This document shows, piece after piece, positions 12,040-25,439 of a stretch of 64,000 nucleotides of DNA (its first letter is position 1; every line of letters begins with the position of its first letter). Source of the stretch: Opisthorchis felineus. Taxonomy: Eukaryota > Platyhelminthes > Trematoda > Opisthorchiida > Opisthorchiidae. Under the pieces are notes generated by a model. It saw only the letters and a program-made list of their open reading frames with translations, was not told the DNA's origin and did no database searches. The stretch covers positions 178,249-242,248 of the forward strand of contig SJOL01005588.1 of NCBI GenBank assembly GCA_004794785.1, read 5' to 3'. The position numbers and the translations under genes were made by a program.

Positions 12040-12520
12040 TTAACTATGTAGCCGATTAGTCAAGTGGACGTGTATTGGAAGGATACTCTGGCGCCCAACT
12101 AGGCTCCCAAACCTGGGCAGCTGACTTAGAATACGCGATAATATCATTTTATTGAATGACAAATTGGAAGAGTTCGAAAGTTTGCTGAATAATGTAGCAC
12201 ACTCACCAGTAGGACTGAAAATTGATACGCCCACCTGTATGGATGGGCCTATCCAGTCTCTCAACATAAGAGATGAAATAATCCAAAAGATTGGTTCTAC
12301 CATCTTACCCAGCGGCTGGGCTAAAGAAGAAATTCAACGGCGTACGGACAATGCTCAGCAAGCATTCATGTAACTGAACTCCGCCTTGTGGAAAAAACTC
12401 AGATTAGTTTATGCACGAAAACCCGGATCTTCGACGCAGTCATCCATCCGGTCCTGATTTACGCCTGCGAAACATGGTCTTAACGACCAGAAGATGTCCG
12501 ATATTTTTGGAGGCTTTGAC
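12040..12520 (+). pseudogene. LINE (non-LTR retrotransposon) reverse-transcriptase fragment
   Basis: In three plus-strand frames joined by frameshifts one reads a decayed RT palm: DLEYA followed by DNIILL (YADD has become YADN). Next comes a GLKI strand, then a region with an EIQRRTDNAQQAFM helix, then RIFDAVIHPVLIYACETWS. These match the palm-to-thumb segment of RT in animal LINEs with an apurinic-type endonuclease. A stop follows CETWS. Endonuclease and 3' end are not seen. It lies antisense in intron 1 of the ETS gene and is clearly inactive. Confidence 0.8.
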
Positions 12521-15500
12521 CGATAAAAAGTTTGTTGCGTAGAAGCTCCAGTAATGAGATCTGAAAACGCCCCTATCTTGGCTCCTTTAACGACGGCGTC
12601 TGCAACGGTTTGGGTCGGAAAAAGCGCCTATCCGTGTAGTGGTTTGGACATCCTTTGTGCGGAAATGGCCTCTAAATCATCAAAAGAACCTTAACCCCTA
12701 CATCATCTTAAGGATGGTGTTTTCTCCTCTAAGGACAAATGAAAGCCTGGCTGAATAGGGTTAAGAGCGAAAAGGATCAGCTTGGTTTCCATGTGGTCTA
12801 TAGAGTCCATCGCTGAAGCCGACTTCAGATCACGATTTGTGGAGATCTGGTTGCTGATCACCTTACCCGGGGCAGCGTGTAGCCGTGAAATTTTCTGACT
12901 CAACTGCTCCTTTCTCAGGAAACAATCATCGAAAGGTAAAAGGAAGTAAACCATTGGATGCTGCTGTTGAAGCCGTTAGGTTTCATTAAATTCTACGATT
13001 CTACTCTCAATTCTAACGCATACAAGATTAACTGTGGACTAGAAGTCCATGGCAAGGTTTCTGCCTCATATCCAACACTGTCGAAACTAGTCCGCCCAAA
13101 GCTGATGGAGAAGTTAACAAGCGATGTTAGACTTATCATACCGTCAAGCAGTTGCTTAATAATATTGCCTGAATTTTTCTTTGCATAAATAACTCTTCCA
13201 AGGCTACTGAAACTTCTTCAACTGTACACGACCAGTTTTACCCTTACAGGAGCTCATCAGGTATGCGTGGTCTTCCGAGCTTCCATCAATCTTATGGTCC
13301 ACTTGAACACTCATTTTCAAACTAAGTTGGTGTACCAATCTACATATCGAGTGGCCTTTTTGCGCCACATTCACTTAAAGAATGTCGTAGATCACAGATT
13401 TAGCTAGGAGTCGGTTGACTCATCCGTTAACTCCAACTACGCTGGCAAATGAGTTTATTTTGTAAATGAGCGCTTGTGACGATCGGTTCATTTGTAACCA
13501 TCCAATCCAGGTTACAGGGGTAGTTTGCAAAGAAGGCATTCATGTAGTATTCATTCTCAGCCTTCAGAATGTCCAGGAATACCGGTTAGGTTTCACCAAA
13601 GGTGCCCGTGGGAGATTACGAGATGATCACACGCACAAGTTTAAACACCGGTTTACTAGGGTCGATCCATCACGACGTCGTATTGCGAGAATAGATTTGA
13701 CCAAATCGACGTTCACCAGTGCTCTTCACTCTCACTCAACTTCTTTCTGTTAACATACTGGTTACAGTGCTGGTAAAGCTACAAATTCGGTGGATGACTT
13801 TCCTTCTAATGGTTAAAAAAATGTTGTCCAGTCAGCCATGGATTCCAAGGAGGGAAGTTTGTCTTCCGTTTCTCAATTTCAGTTAAACCTAGCAAACACT
13901 GACCTCGTCTTCTGATTTTAACTTTCCTGTATTCTTGTCACCAGATTGAATGGAGTCAGCTAATTCTCCTGTCCTAGCTACCCACAAAGATTTATATCAC
14001 ACCACACATTAAAGGATTATATTTCAAAGGCCATTAGTCTTCCTGTTCTGCAACAACTCCAAGGTTCTCGGACACACCATACACACGTGGTCACCTTTAG
14101 GGGTAACATAAATCAGTGTACACTGAGCATGTTCTTACCAAGCCGATTGATCAGAAAACCCGATAGTGTCTCTGGCTAACTAGCGCAACGTTGACTATCC
14201 TGATTCGGTAAGGTTTCTTATGCAATTCACGACAACTTGGTCAGATCAAGATGTCCGCTATCCGATATGTGCTACGTGTATACGAAAAGAACATGCAACT
14301 TAATATTAGGAAAACGTAGGCTGTAGAACTAGTGCAGGAAAGCGGACTTAGTCCCACAAAGTAAACGATGAGTAAAATCCACTCAGTGATTTCACTGGGA
14401 GTTTCATTCGCTCCGTGATCATGCTCTATCTTAAATAAGCTTTATTCAGTTGTTTTCTACTATCACGAACAATTCCTGCTCATTAACATTGGTGGTTGTG
14501 CAGAGGATCAGAAGTTTGGATTTATGTGCGTTAACCTTCTACAAGGTACAATATATTAGGTCGGCTCATGAATGAAAAAACCTACGCTGGGCAGAGTACT
14601 TATCAATTTATCATTTCCTCGACAAATCCTTCAAAAAGTTCCAAAAGTTCTCTTTCTTTTTGGAGTACTCTGGATAATGACGAAACACAAGCGTCAGTAA
14701 AGGTTACTTTTTCTTCACTTAGAAAGCATCGTTCATTCACCTTACTATAGTTTACACCTAGCCAATATATCCGGGAGTGCCAAGCGAATAATGGGAATCA
14801 CTCCGATGAAACTTCTCTGAACGGACAGAATATTATCTTCTTGAATGAGCCTTCTACCAAGCTGTACAGGATGGAGGTCCAGTATCAACAGAACATCAAG
14901 TCAAGCACCCAAACTGGTGTAACCGAAGTTGAATAGACATCTATTCGACATACGCCGACTTCACGACCACTGCAATTCTAAATTTGAGGTTCTGGGACAA
15001 TTCTTCCTGACCAGTCCCTCAGGATAGTTGTCTACCCCAAATTTTTTAGCTTAGTTTCTGACAGCGACGAAAATTAAATCTGCAAACCGTGTTTTATTTA
15101 CAAAGATACTAACGCGCATATTGTCCATGTGGAGCGAGCTGCTGGATGTCCGAAGAGTTCTTCGTCGTGCCTGGATTCAGTTCTGATCGTCATCAAAAGC
15201 ATGAAGTCTTCGTTGGGAGACTAGTAAATAAAGTTCAAATCCTCACATGAGAGCAAATCGTGAATGTCCTTATTTGGCCGCTATTCGTCGCAAAACTCTG
15301 AGTGGCTTTTAATTTTGTTGACGCACTGTACTCGATTCTAGTCCAATCGAAAGCACAACGTTGGACAGTGGCAACGGCTATTGTCATGTGAATCAAGGAA
15401 ACTGATTTAATTATAGATTGTCCAGCAATTCCCCAGACGAAGTTTCACTGAGTCATATTTGTGAGGTGTGATTCCAGGCAAAATGTCTGTTTACTGTTCG

Positions 15501-18500
15501 TGTCTTCTATGGCCTCACGCCACTGTTCTAAGATAATTCCCAGAACTAGACGGGTTGAATGTTCAGCCTGTATGAGCACTGTTTAGGATTTGGCTGAAAA
15601 TTGCATGGATTTTACTCAGAGCTACATTCTACACCCATACTTGGAGATCTAGATAGATGATGAAAGACAGTGTGGAATAGATAACTACAAACCCATTCAC
15701 GTGGGGTACAACAGTGATAAACAGGACGGACGAAAGAGAATGTCATCTATCTCGGTAGGGTATTATGAGCCAAGAATCTCAATGTACAAATGATAATTAA
15801 CAGAGCTCAGTAGCTCACTCTTTACTCATACTATCGTGTAGGCTTTGGTTAGCCATGATTGGATGTTAGGTTCCATGAACTGCATCCAAGACCTAGATTG
15901 GTTTGTTCACGCTGCATAAACAATATATTGATAAGTTGTGAACTGGCAATTCGTCATTGTCGAACCTAAGTGTTTTGAAGCATAACGTACACTGTCCATG
16001 ATAAAGCTACCTGATACAACTCTGCTCGTAGATCAGTAAAACGGTCTGGAACACAATGAAGCGAGCTCTGTCTAATGTGTCACTGGCGTATACACAATGC
16101 AAATAACCGTTCGACATATATTCAACGACAAGAGTGAATTTCTTGTACCTAACTAAAGCCCTAACATTGGACAGTTAGTAAAATTCAATCACACGCGGCC
16201 GTCACACACTGCCACTGGGATCTGCTTTGGTGCGTTACATCCTTACAGCACTCAGATGTTTAACTCTCTGGATTCCAAGGTGACAATAGTTATATAGAGG
16301 CCGGTATACTTTTTAGTATATCACTCTACTTTTCTTGTGTGAGTTGCAGCTTCATCTATCCGGCCCTGATTCCAAAGTATTGGGATGAGAGGGGGAATCT
16401 ACATGCAAGTCAGATGCTTCTTAAACGTGTACACCGTTCATTTAAAGGCGTCTCTTGCGTATGCATATGTAAACCCCATAAGTGTGATGGCCCGTAAAAC
16501 GGACCTCTTTCCTTCAGGGTAATAACTAACTAATGGAGAATACTGTACTTCCGTAGGTTAGTGCTCTGGAAGCTCTAGTACAAGTAGAAGGCAGGAAGCG
16601 TGAGAAATCGCGGATGGCCGGTTCATGACCTGTGTGAAACTTTCGAAATGGAGTAAACGTGGACTCAAATCAGGTAACTAGTGGAATCTAACAGCTTCGA
16701 TTCTGGGTACCTTGTAAAGCAGCCTTGTCTGTTGATAGCAAGGTTATGTGGTTTGACGTCACTAATAAAGCACTTCCCGTCTTTTCAGAATTTCGGATCC
16801 TTGAGAAACAAAACCGTGACGATAACTGATTTGCCTACAAGCAATTAAAGCGAAAGACTGCGTTCGAACAGTCCCTTTGGGATAGTCCTGGTGGTGGTAG
16901 ATGTATCCAAAAAAGTGCTGCAATATTGGACCGTGACTTCATCAGCATCAATAAATATATCCAGCAAGCAACGAACACACCATTATCGAAATCCTATTGA
17001 CACTGGCGAAAAAAATAATCACAATTTTGCCCATATAGCTGACCATGAATTTTGGTTACCTGTGGAATTCATTCAGATTCGAATGAGGCCTGTTCCAAGC
17101 CTGCTCCGCATTCCCTGGGCTTATATTACCTGTTGCTTCACCGAAATTCCACTCAGGAGAACGACAGGATGATTCTAAACGGGTTCTATCAAGTATGCGC
17201 AATCCAATCACACCTGGGAAATTACCCCATGGAAAAACACTAATTGTCTGTTGTGATTAAGGTCCATGGTCTTGAATCGTTGAACAATGTTCCCCCCGAG
17301 CAGTGCTAACAGTAGAAAGGAAAGCTTATTTTTGTCCCTAGCTGGATTAGTTTCTTTTGGGGTTGCGCTCGTAGATAAAAGTCTCACGGCCTCCCTTTGT
17401 AGACGTCCTTCTAAAAAACTGTGACATATAGTTAAGACCCCTTAAATGGTCGAAAATCTGTGATTTTGCATTCTCGTACCCCATTGAAAGTCTTTTTCTG
17501 ATGGGTGGGTTTGAAAAAAAGCATGTCGGATTTTCAAATAAATAACGCACTTCTTTGAAAAATGGTTACCAAAGAACATGTTATTTATCAGGCACGTAAA
17601 TTTATAAGTATCTGACAGTTCGGTAGGCGTAAATTCTAAGAAAACAACTACACACTGAGAACCGCTTTCGTGGAGCGCAAACAATAGTTAAGTGTGCTGT
17701 TGGTCTTTGTCGAAGCGGAAGATATTTCCCGAAATACACTCATTTACATATCAATTTGGTTTTGACGGATGATATTTCGTTTTGCACCAAATCTACGCCC
17801 CGGTTCCTTTTGTGCGTTCTTTTGTCGGTGACGTCGGTGACGGCCAGACGTTGCACACACTCTTCCCACCATTTGTATGGCCATACAACAGGAATGCAAA
17901 TCCCTGTGGTGCTTTTAGTATAAATTCTTTTGTTTGATTCCATTGACCACTCAACTAGAGGCTCGGTGGATCCTTCAACATCAGACGTTCCTTCCCACAA
18001 AGTATAGCAATCTACTGACCCAAACCAGATTACTGCATACCTTCTGATCGTTCAGCCTAACTCCACCTTTCTGTTTAGGGTCATGTGATGAACCTGTCCA
18101 TTGTCGCAGCTGGGTCTTATTACCCCCCCTTATGTGCAGGCTTTATAGATGCTGCTATTTACCTGTATCTATATCACAACCAATAATGAGATAATGGTTA
18201 AGCTCGCTTAACGAATGCCAACGAAAGGCAGGCTGGGAGCATAAAAATTCAGGAGGCAATGAGGTTACGTTAAAGTTCCTTTGATTCACTCCGGCAGCGA
18301 AGCTAGTCAGCGTAATTGGGTAATGGATTTCCAGCTTTTACTGTTGTTGAGATGGTCACTGAAAATCATTCTCCCTCTCTGGAACAAGGTAGACGAGTTT
18401 TGCTGTAAACCGCAATTGTTGAGCCTTCTGCTACAATTTGGTTTCCAGAGGAAAGGTGCAAGTGGACGACACAACTGGAAGAATACCATTTATCTGGTAT

Positions 18501-19680
18501 GTAACAATCTACTGAAGCGTATGAGTGATCTATGTTGAAAGTCACCAAGAAACCTGATTTAAGGTAATCCGTGACAAGGCAGAAGCGCATCTCCATCAGG
18601 TCTGTCACCTAAAGGACACAGTTGTACGGCATTGAAGCGCTGTCTGATGCCGCTGTCAATGATGATGATTGACGCCTAAAGAGCACAGACATGTGGCACT
18701 TGAAATCTCTAAACAAACTCCCACAGTCCACATATACATCTGACGAGTAATGTACATCTTTTGGCAAATAGTGTGGTCGCATCGTAACTTGCTCTTGCAA
18801 TTCAGAAAGCCTAGTTTTTCCGTTTTTTTACTTTAATTTGCTAAGGGAAGAACTCTTACAATTTAACTGACTTGATACCTTTTCCTGGTTCCCATGAATA
18901 GTCCCTACACAACTTAGACGCTTTGTGAGCATCGATTCCAACCACAAGAACTATTTACTTCTGAGAACTGGCCCGGAATCTTAAAGCAGAAAATTTCGGA
19001 CATCCGACATAAACGGCTACCTGAAAAAATACCCTTTTAGTTTAGGTATAACTGATCAGCTGGTTTGCGTACACCGCAAACGAGTACTGGAAGATCATCC
19101 GAAATTCACACCACAGATACAGCCCTTTACAGTGTACATGTAGTAGTTCCATTGGAGACACGGAGATATGACAAAACGGCAAATGAGCGCGGAACAGCAA
19201 ACAACAAAATAAACTCAAATCACCAGCATGTTACTAACAGTATGTGTGAACTCTCCGGATAGTAGAAGAGCCTGAAGTGCACTGTGAGGTGGCCTTCATA
19301 TACAGTCGTCTGTGAAAGGGGGTTCGCATCTGTTTCAATAAAAACTGGGGAATTGATAAACGGTTCTTATGAGGAGTGGTTTTATGTAGGAAACTTTTGG
19401 GGGGCTGAGTGTAGAGCAATTCCAATTTTCTCACAAGATCAGTCATTTTTTCCCTCGTAAAGTTATAAACACATGAAGACCGGTTCCGTTTCTTTCTGCT
19501 AACGGTAGAAAAAGACAGTAAAACAGACGAAATGCCCGCTTCCACAACTAGACCCCCAAAGGCCTTGTCAAGTTGTTTAACAAAGATGATACCTCAAGAT
19601 CTAAAATTCGCGCTGAAATCTCCTGTGACATAACTTCACGCATAAGCGACTGAAAACTTATTGTCGTGAATGTTGCATGT

Positions 19681-19691
19681 ATATATATATA
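19681..19691. repeat. Short (AT)n tract
   Basis: Eleven bases of alternating A and T inside ETS intron 1; a minor microsatellite. Confidence 0.8.
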
Positions 19692-20887
19692 CCTGTGTCT
19701 CACAATATAACGACGGTTTGAGTTTTGCGTCATCAAGTCTATCATAGCTAACAATGGTCAACAGCTCCATTTCCTCGAACTATCATCCATCTTGTGCTCA
19801 CACACAAAGGAATTTTGATCATTGTCTGAAGCATGACCTGCCTATTTCTACCGATACGAAAACGGTTGTGTACACATTCAAGAGGAGTTAAAAGCGAAAT
19901 ACTAAAAAACTCCATCCACATTCGTTGTACCAAGCGCAAAAATCGGGCAGTTAGACAGCTGCATAATTGAAACAGTGGCTCCTTGGATGAATCAGCGCGA
20001 TATGCCCGGTATATGTTACGCGTAGGAAAGACCAATGGGAAGCTATTATGTATAGTATTATGTTTCACGGTAGAAGATGCAGATGGTTTCTATGTATGAC
20101 CAGTTTCATCCACTCCTTTATCCCCTCGCGCCTTTGGACATTCCAAGTGATTATATTTAGTGACTGTGAACACACACCTCATCTCCACCATTTCTGTTCA
20201 GATAACTTCGCGTGTGCATCGTGAAATCTTTACCTAAGATAGAACAGTAACTGAAGGTCAAAAGCCTTTAAGCGAAGAAAGCATTGCCAAAGGGATCAGC
20301 AAATCTCTGACTTGAAAAATACAGACCGTCGGCACTAGGAGGACGAAATCAGTTCTTCCGCTTCAGAACGGAAACAGAATCGTTTTATTACCTCGCTTGC
20401 ACTAAGGAACAACAGCATATTACTAAGGAGTGCGCAGAAGAAAGTGGGTTTGGCTTTTTGGACTGAGAATTTTCTCGCTTTGTGGTGATAAGAAAAAATG
20501 GAATAACCATGTTCCATTTAACTAAGGAAGCTTTTTCATTTGTAGTTTGGACACAGGAAAAAATTCCTGCTTACTTCAATTACGCACCGGTGTTTCTTTC
20601 GTTTACAAAGCGACTTAGGGCATATGATATCACACCAGCATTTTCTATACTGTGAAAATCTATTTTTTCACTTAATCCCAAATGCTCAATGATGTCATGC
20701 ATTAGGAAGCAAAACAAACCTCAAAATTCCGACTGGAAATTGCGTTCTTGCAATTGTTTTCATCGGAAATAACTGGATAGAGCTCAGGCTCTATTTACCT
20801 CCCACTGTTGTAAGTCTCTTCAGTACGCAGAAATTAACCAAGCAATGAAGAGCTTGGTTTAACAGAGAGTGTATGAAAGATACTCAC

Positions 20888-21228
20888 CTGTTTCCCGGTA
20901 GACCCATTGTATCTTCGATAATTTCCCCACTCCATTGGTTGTCATTATTGCCATACATGTAGTCGATTTGACAATAATGGTGTCCGTATCGGGTTGACGG
21001 TTCCATGTTGCATTGCTGTTCACTATTGAAGGTGATATCCACAAGCGGAGAAGAACCGGAGGAGTAGTTTATCACTGGTACAGGCAGGTCTTGAGGTGAA
21101 TCGACAGAGTTCTGAAATCCGTTAGTCCAGTAGGGAATTGAAGGAGTGACCGTGGCAGTAATAAGAGGGAAAGAGGGCTCATCGTAGAGAGGGGTGACTG
21201 GACTGTTTGAAGTGTTTTCAACTGCCAT
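20888..21228 (-). CDS. ETV1/4/5-like: ETS-domain transcription factor (PEA3 type), exon 1: predicted N-terminus
   Basis: The ATG at 21228-21226 is followed by 113 codons and a CAG|GTGAGT donor, with the intron starting at 20887. An in-frame TAA lies a few codons upstream of the ATG, which favours this start. The product is Ser/Pro/Asn-rich with acidic residues and contains no known domain. The two leftover bases (AG) combine with the first base of exon 2 to give an Arg codon, so the phase is right. Membership in the ETS gene is inferred from this phase match, strand and order across a 13.7 kb intron. An additional 5' non-coding exon or an alternative promoter further upstream cannot be excluded. 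Confidence 0.7.
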
Positions 21229-24029
21229 CTGATACGGCTTACTTTACTGCTACACACTCTGAATGGTGTTCGGGAAGCAGACAACTATGGACTCAGTAAC
21301 AGATATATCTAACTGTCTGTACTGATTAGTCAGCTGGTGGTTCTAACGCACGTTGCGATCCAATAAGCGCCTCATCCACCCCGACCAGCAAGTCTCATGC
21401 TGCGTCCATGTGGCATGTCTCCGGTCCAGCCATTCGCATTGACTGATTTTCTGGCCAATTGAATGAAAAGCGCGCTAGCAAAGATGTTCCCCACCACTAA
21501 CTCTATTAGACGCGAGCCTATGAGGATTGCTACTGGTATGGACTTGAGCGTGTGCTGTGTGTCTATCCACAATGTAGTTTCGACGAACTGTCTCCTCCGA
21601 ACCAGAAGATTGCGTGACATTAGTTTTGGGAAACTTTCATTCGAGCACAGTGGTCACACGCTGACCTTGTGTTTGATTACGCAAATGCGTCCAAAGTAAA
21701 AGTAGGTGGGGAAACTGGAAGAAAGATATGTTCAGGACGGATACAATTGTGTGTTTTATTTGGCTATTTTGCTGTAAAGATCAATTTGGTACGATGGAAA
21801 AATCAGATGCTCGCAAGTGTTTATAGACTAAAGCTGGGTGGAGGAAGAGGCAAACATGTTTTGAAACACGCACTTACTGATCACTTCATCACGTGTGAGA
21901 GTTTTGTCGTCTCGGTCAATCCTTACTTGAATCGGCTGATATTCCGATTATGTTTTCCATGTCCTATCAGCCCACTAAGTTCTCACTGCACAATCATCAA
22001 GTCAAAGTGGTGAATTTTGAAGAGAAAAATTCTCTGCGGATTTTTGCAAAACACAACTCAGGTCATTCCTGATAAGCGAATTTGAAAGTCCTGATTGAAG
22101 CATTGATATATAACTCATTTTCAATGAGAAGCCGGTGCATATTTCCCCCAACTGTTATGCTAGTTCGCTTTGAGCATATAGGAACCGATTTAGTCACCCA
22201 GGTTTACCCATCCGTAAAAGGTGAATGTGGCTCTCCTACTAAAGGTTGGGTAAATTGAAAGGAGACATCAACGACATCGATGATGGACACGCATATCTTG
22301 GTAGGTGCCGGTACACTACCTCTAACTCCCTTGAGAGTAGCGGACAGCCTGGATACCATTTTGGTTTTACTGACATAAGCAAATATTTCCGAGGGTGAAA
22401 GTACGTCAATTTAAGCTCCCCCGTCGTAATCTAACAGCCACATACTGATAAAATTCTGGTGGCAAACTTATCAAGTCTGGAGCCTCTGGAATCATGACCT
22501 CTTCACAGTCGAATACTTTTCCCAAATGAAGAAATTTGATTGTGTATTTAAATGAAGTTCAACTTGATACTACTCACACCACCTAACTACACCGCATTCC
22601 GTCGAAATTCCGGTTCTTCGAGTAACAGCGGCCAGTGTTTCAGGTTTTTAAGGTCAACGACTCATCTACTGATTTCGCCAGCTGAATTTTAACAATCTGC
22701 AAACATGTTAGCACTCATTTTATGAAGAACGCAAACCATACTAGGAGACAGACTGGACCGTGTGTGCCTGATTGCCTGCCGTCAGGGGGAGAACCAGTAG
22801 CTCACGTGACAGAGAGGTGAGTTTAATATCTTAAATGGAAACCAATGACAAATTATCGCTATTTTGTCAAACGTTTACCGGATGGGACAGTTTCCTTGAT
22901 ATTAAAATTACAGCTGAATAAGTTGCTAATCGCAAGTAAACAGCTTCACCGGCTAGTATCCGCATTCTTTCACTTGATGGCGGGATAGAGATACACTGTG
23001 TGTAGCCCAGAGACACAATGGACAGAGTTAGCCTAAGACTCTCCACCATTTTGTAGTTAATTCCTGGTCTTTCAGGACAGAACCCTGCTGTTAAAAACTT
23101 ACTGAAAACCAGGCACAATGTTTCGTACGTTTAAAAAAGGTTTTGTTTCCAAAGTTCTGGAACGAAGGGCTGAAAATGGACAGGAAATCACTATAAGACC
23201 ACCAGTTTTATCCAGTTTTACTGTTGACGAATCATGTTCACTGGCAACCGTTTATGAATCCTCAGCGTCTGTAAGGAGTACGGCTGCTCGACTTAGCTTG
23301 AATGCATTACTCGGCGACTGAATAGATTTCGTGAGGAAGTTAGGATGAATCAGGAATTTTGGTCCCTCCAAAACGATGATTACAATTGCAGGTAGAGAAA
23401 AGAAGAATGGTGGTCTTCGGTGAATCATCGTGAGGTTAGAAGACCGAAAATTTCATTTATTCGATGAATCCTTTGTGTTATACAAGGGTGAAAGGAAACG
23501 AGATGAGAGTATTTTCAATAAAGGGTCTGAAATCTCACATAGTTCACCTTTCGAGAAAGTGTAGTATATAGTTGTGGGCTGAGTGCACTCCTTGTGCGAA
23601 GTCTGTGTCTTTAGTCATCTTTGCTGACATCTGTCAGCTGCCTCACACAGGTACTTAGCAAACGAACTTATCCAGTATGCACTACCGGTTGTCGTGTCAT
23701 TTTGCTCAAAATATACATACCGAGTCAAAATTTATCATTTGTTCATGCACGCGGCTCCCGTCCGGGTCGGAATTGGTTGTCCCTCAGGTGACTTGAAGAC
23801 TGGAGATTCAGCAGCACATTATTCAACCAAGCAGTCCAGCATCATAGCAGCCCGTAAATTATAAGTTCTTCCCGGTGAAAACGAATGGAGAAGGTTAACG
23901 CCTCCATATGCCGTAGGTAAGCACACCACAATAGGTCGGTTACCACAGGCTGATAGCAACGCCGGAGAACAGCACTCCTAGTTCGCCAACTGCTCTTTTT
24001 TGCACAAAAATTGGTTTAAGTGGGCGACT

Positions 24030-24260
24030 AAACGGAATCCAGCTGAATCTCTCGTTTTTGTGATGCTCTTCTTCAGCTGAATGTGTTGCACAAGGCTGCC
24101 GCTGTTTCAGCTGGCAAGACATTCGAGATATGGCAGTACATCGTCTAACCATACCGCATCACTCATAGGATTGTTGAGAACTCCTCGACAACCGGCGGAA
24201 CCGACCACGAGCTGTCGAAGAGTTTCCAGCAACCTTTTGAGCAGTACTTTACATCTGGAA
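24030..24260 (+). repeat. Decayed hammerhead foldback element, copy A
   Basis: Shares CCAGCTGAATCTCTCG with the left palindrome arm of the 1.5 kb element. It then has a degraded core (GACAACCGGCGGAACC) and the diagnostic tail GAGCTGTCGAAGAGTTTCCA, ending near TTGAGCAGTAC. Core bases are lost, so the ribozyme is dead. Confidence 0.6.
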
Positions 24261-24329
24261 CACTTAGTTACTTGTCTTAATCAAATGGAAAATGCTTCGG
24301 TGAGTCATAGTCATCCGCAATTTAAGTTG

Positions 24330-24575
24330 ATTTTAACAGGGGACCCAACAGAATTCCAGCTGAATCTCTTCAACCAAATGTCCTGTACAAAGGCCGTCTC
24401 ATGCCTCTGTTGGTACACCAGATTAATTTGCAAATGAGTGTGTTACGCCAGTTGCATACAATTTGGTGTTCAATTAGAACACACAAGTAGAACGTAACTT
24501 GGGGATGGCGCCTATTTACAAATCCCCAAGAGGAGTGAAATTGGTCATGAACTGTCAAAGAGTAGTGTGCTCCCT
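24330..24575 (+). repeat. Decayed hammerhead foldback element, copy B
   Basis: Contains the arm motif TTCCAGCTGAATCTCT, the second-arm motif TTTGCAAATGAGTGTGTTACG, a GGCGCCTAT helix-I strand and a corrupted core (CCCCAAGAGGAGTGAAAT). It is in direct orientation just after copy A, suggesting a tandem or nested pair. Confidence 0.6.
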
Positions 24576-24809
24576 TAGGAGACTATTTTTGTTAGTTCAG
24601 CTTCAGTGAAAAGTTCTTCTGCTTACCAGACAAGTGTTAACATTTGATCCAAACGAGCTTTGGACAAATTTCTTGTCTGTGGTTATCAGGAATGGAATAA
24701 GCAGAATGAAACCTGTTGCTGGTTTCAGTTTCACCGATGTTAAAAGGTGTTTCTTCCGACACAGAGAACAGAAAATTCGACAAAAAAAAGTATAATTTCC
24801 TGAACACAG

Positions 24810-24875
24810 CTACCTGATATGCATTGAAAAATGTGAAACAAGTGACGGGCTACACGTGGATTTTGACCAATCTTT
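24810..24875 (+). ncRNA. Hammerhead-like relic of the second subtype
   Basis: CTGATA, a CATT/AATG stem with a GAAA loop, and GAAAC are followed by the tail GGGCTACACGTGGATTTTGA shared with 3.25 kb. The core is degenerate but the stem and GAAAC box persist. Confidence 0.35.
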
Positions 24876-25439
24876 CAGAAAGACTTATAAGGAAAAATAC
24901 TTCGGTAGTTTAAATATCAGACTAATAACAAACTGAAACAGCTTCCGCGCTACGTATTCGTTTGGAGGAAACTAAAAGCGCCTTTAAACCAGTTGAATAT
25001 CGAATTAGTCAGTTATTCAATAAATCCGCACTTTGGCGTTTAAGCGGTTGTCTTGCCTTGCACAGGTTTTTACGCAGCCGATCCAAGAAGGAAGTTCCAG
25101 ATGCGGTAATGCTGGCTCACTACCAGGTGGACCTGTGAACACATACGGTACGGCATAACAGTCAATAAGCAAAGGATCCCAAACACGAAGACAGAGTGCA
25201 TGAGTAGAAGAAACGGCCAATAAAACGTCAAAAAGTAGCGTGGTTCGTCTGGTTACACAGTCATGACACAACATTTTTTCTCTTTGGAATAACTTTAAAA
25301 AGGTTCGCTTACTCATCGTATGATTTAAAATGAAGATGCATAATGAATATTGATACGTCGCCTGGAGCGTAAGGAATTTAGCATTTGGGACAATGTGGGC
25401 CTCAGACAGTATGAGTCTGAGACTGTTGACTGAGTATCT

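Larger units (their letters stand above)
7206..20887 (-). other. ETS gene intron 1 (13.7 kb)
   Basis: A large first intron with a GTGAGT donor. It contains a plus-strand LINE reverse-transcriptase fragment at about 12.1-12.5 kb and a short (AT)n tract at 19681-19691. Elsewhere (7.2-12.0 and 12.6-20.9 kb) nothing recognisable was found, apart from a short stretch near 16.35 kb that resembles the 12.4 kb LINE piece. Confidence 0.65.
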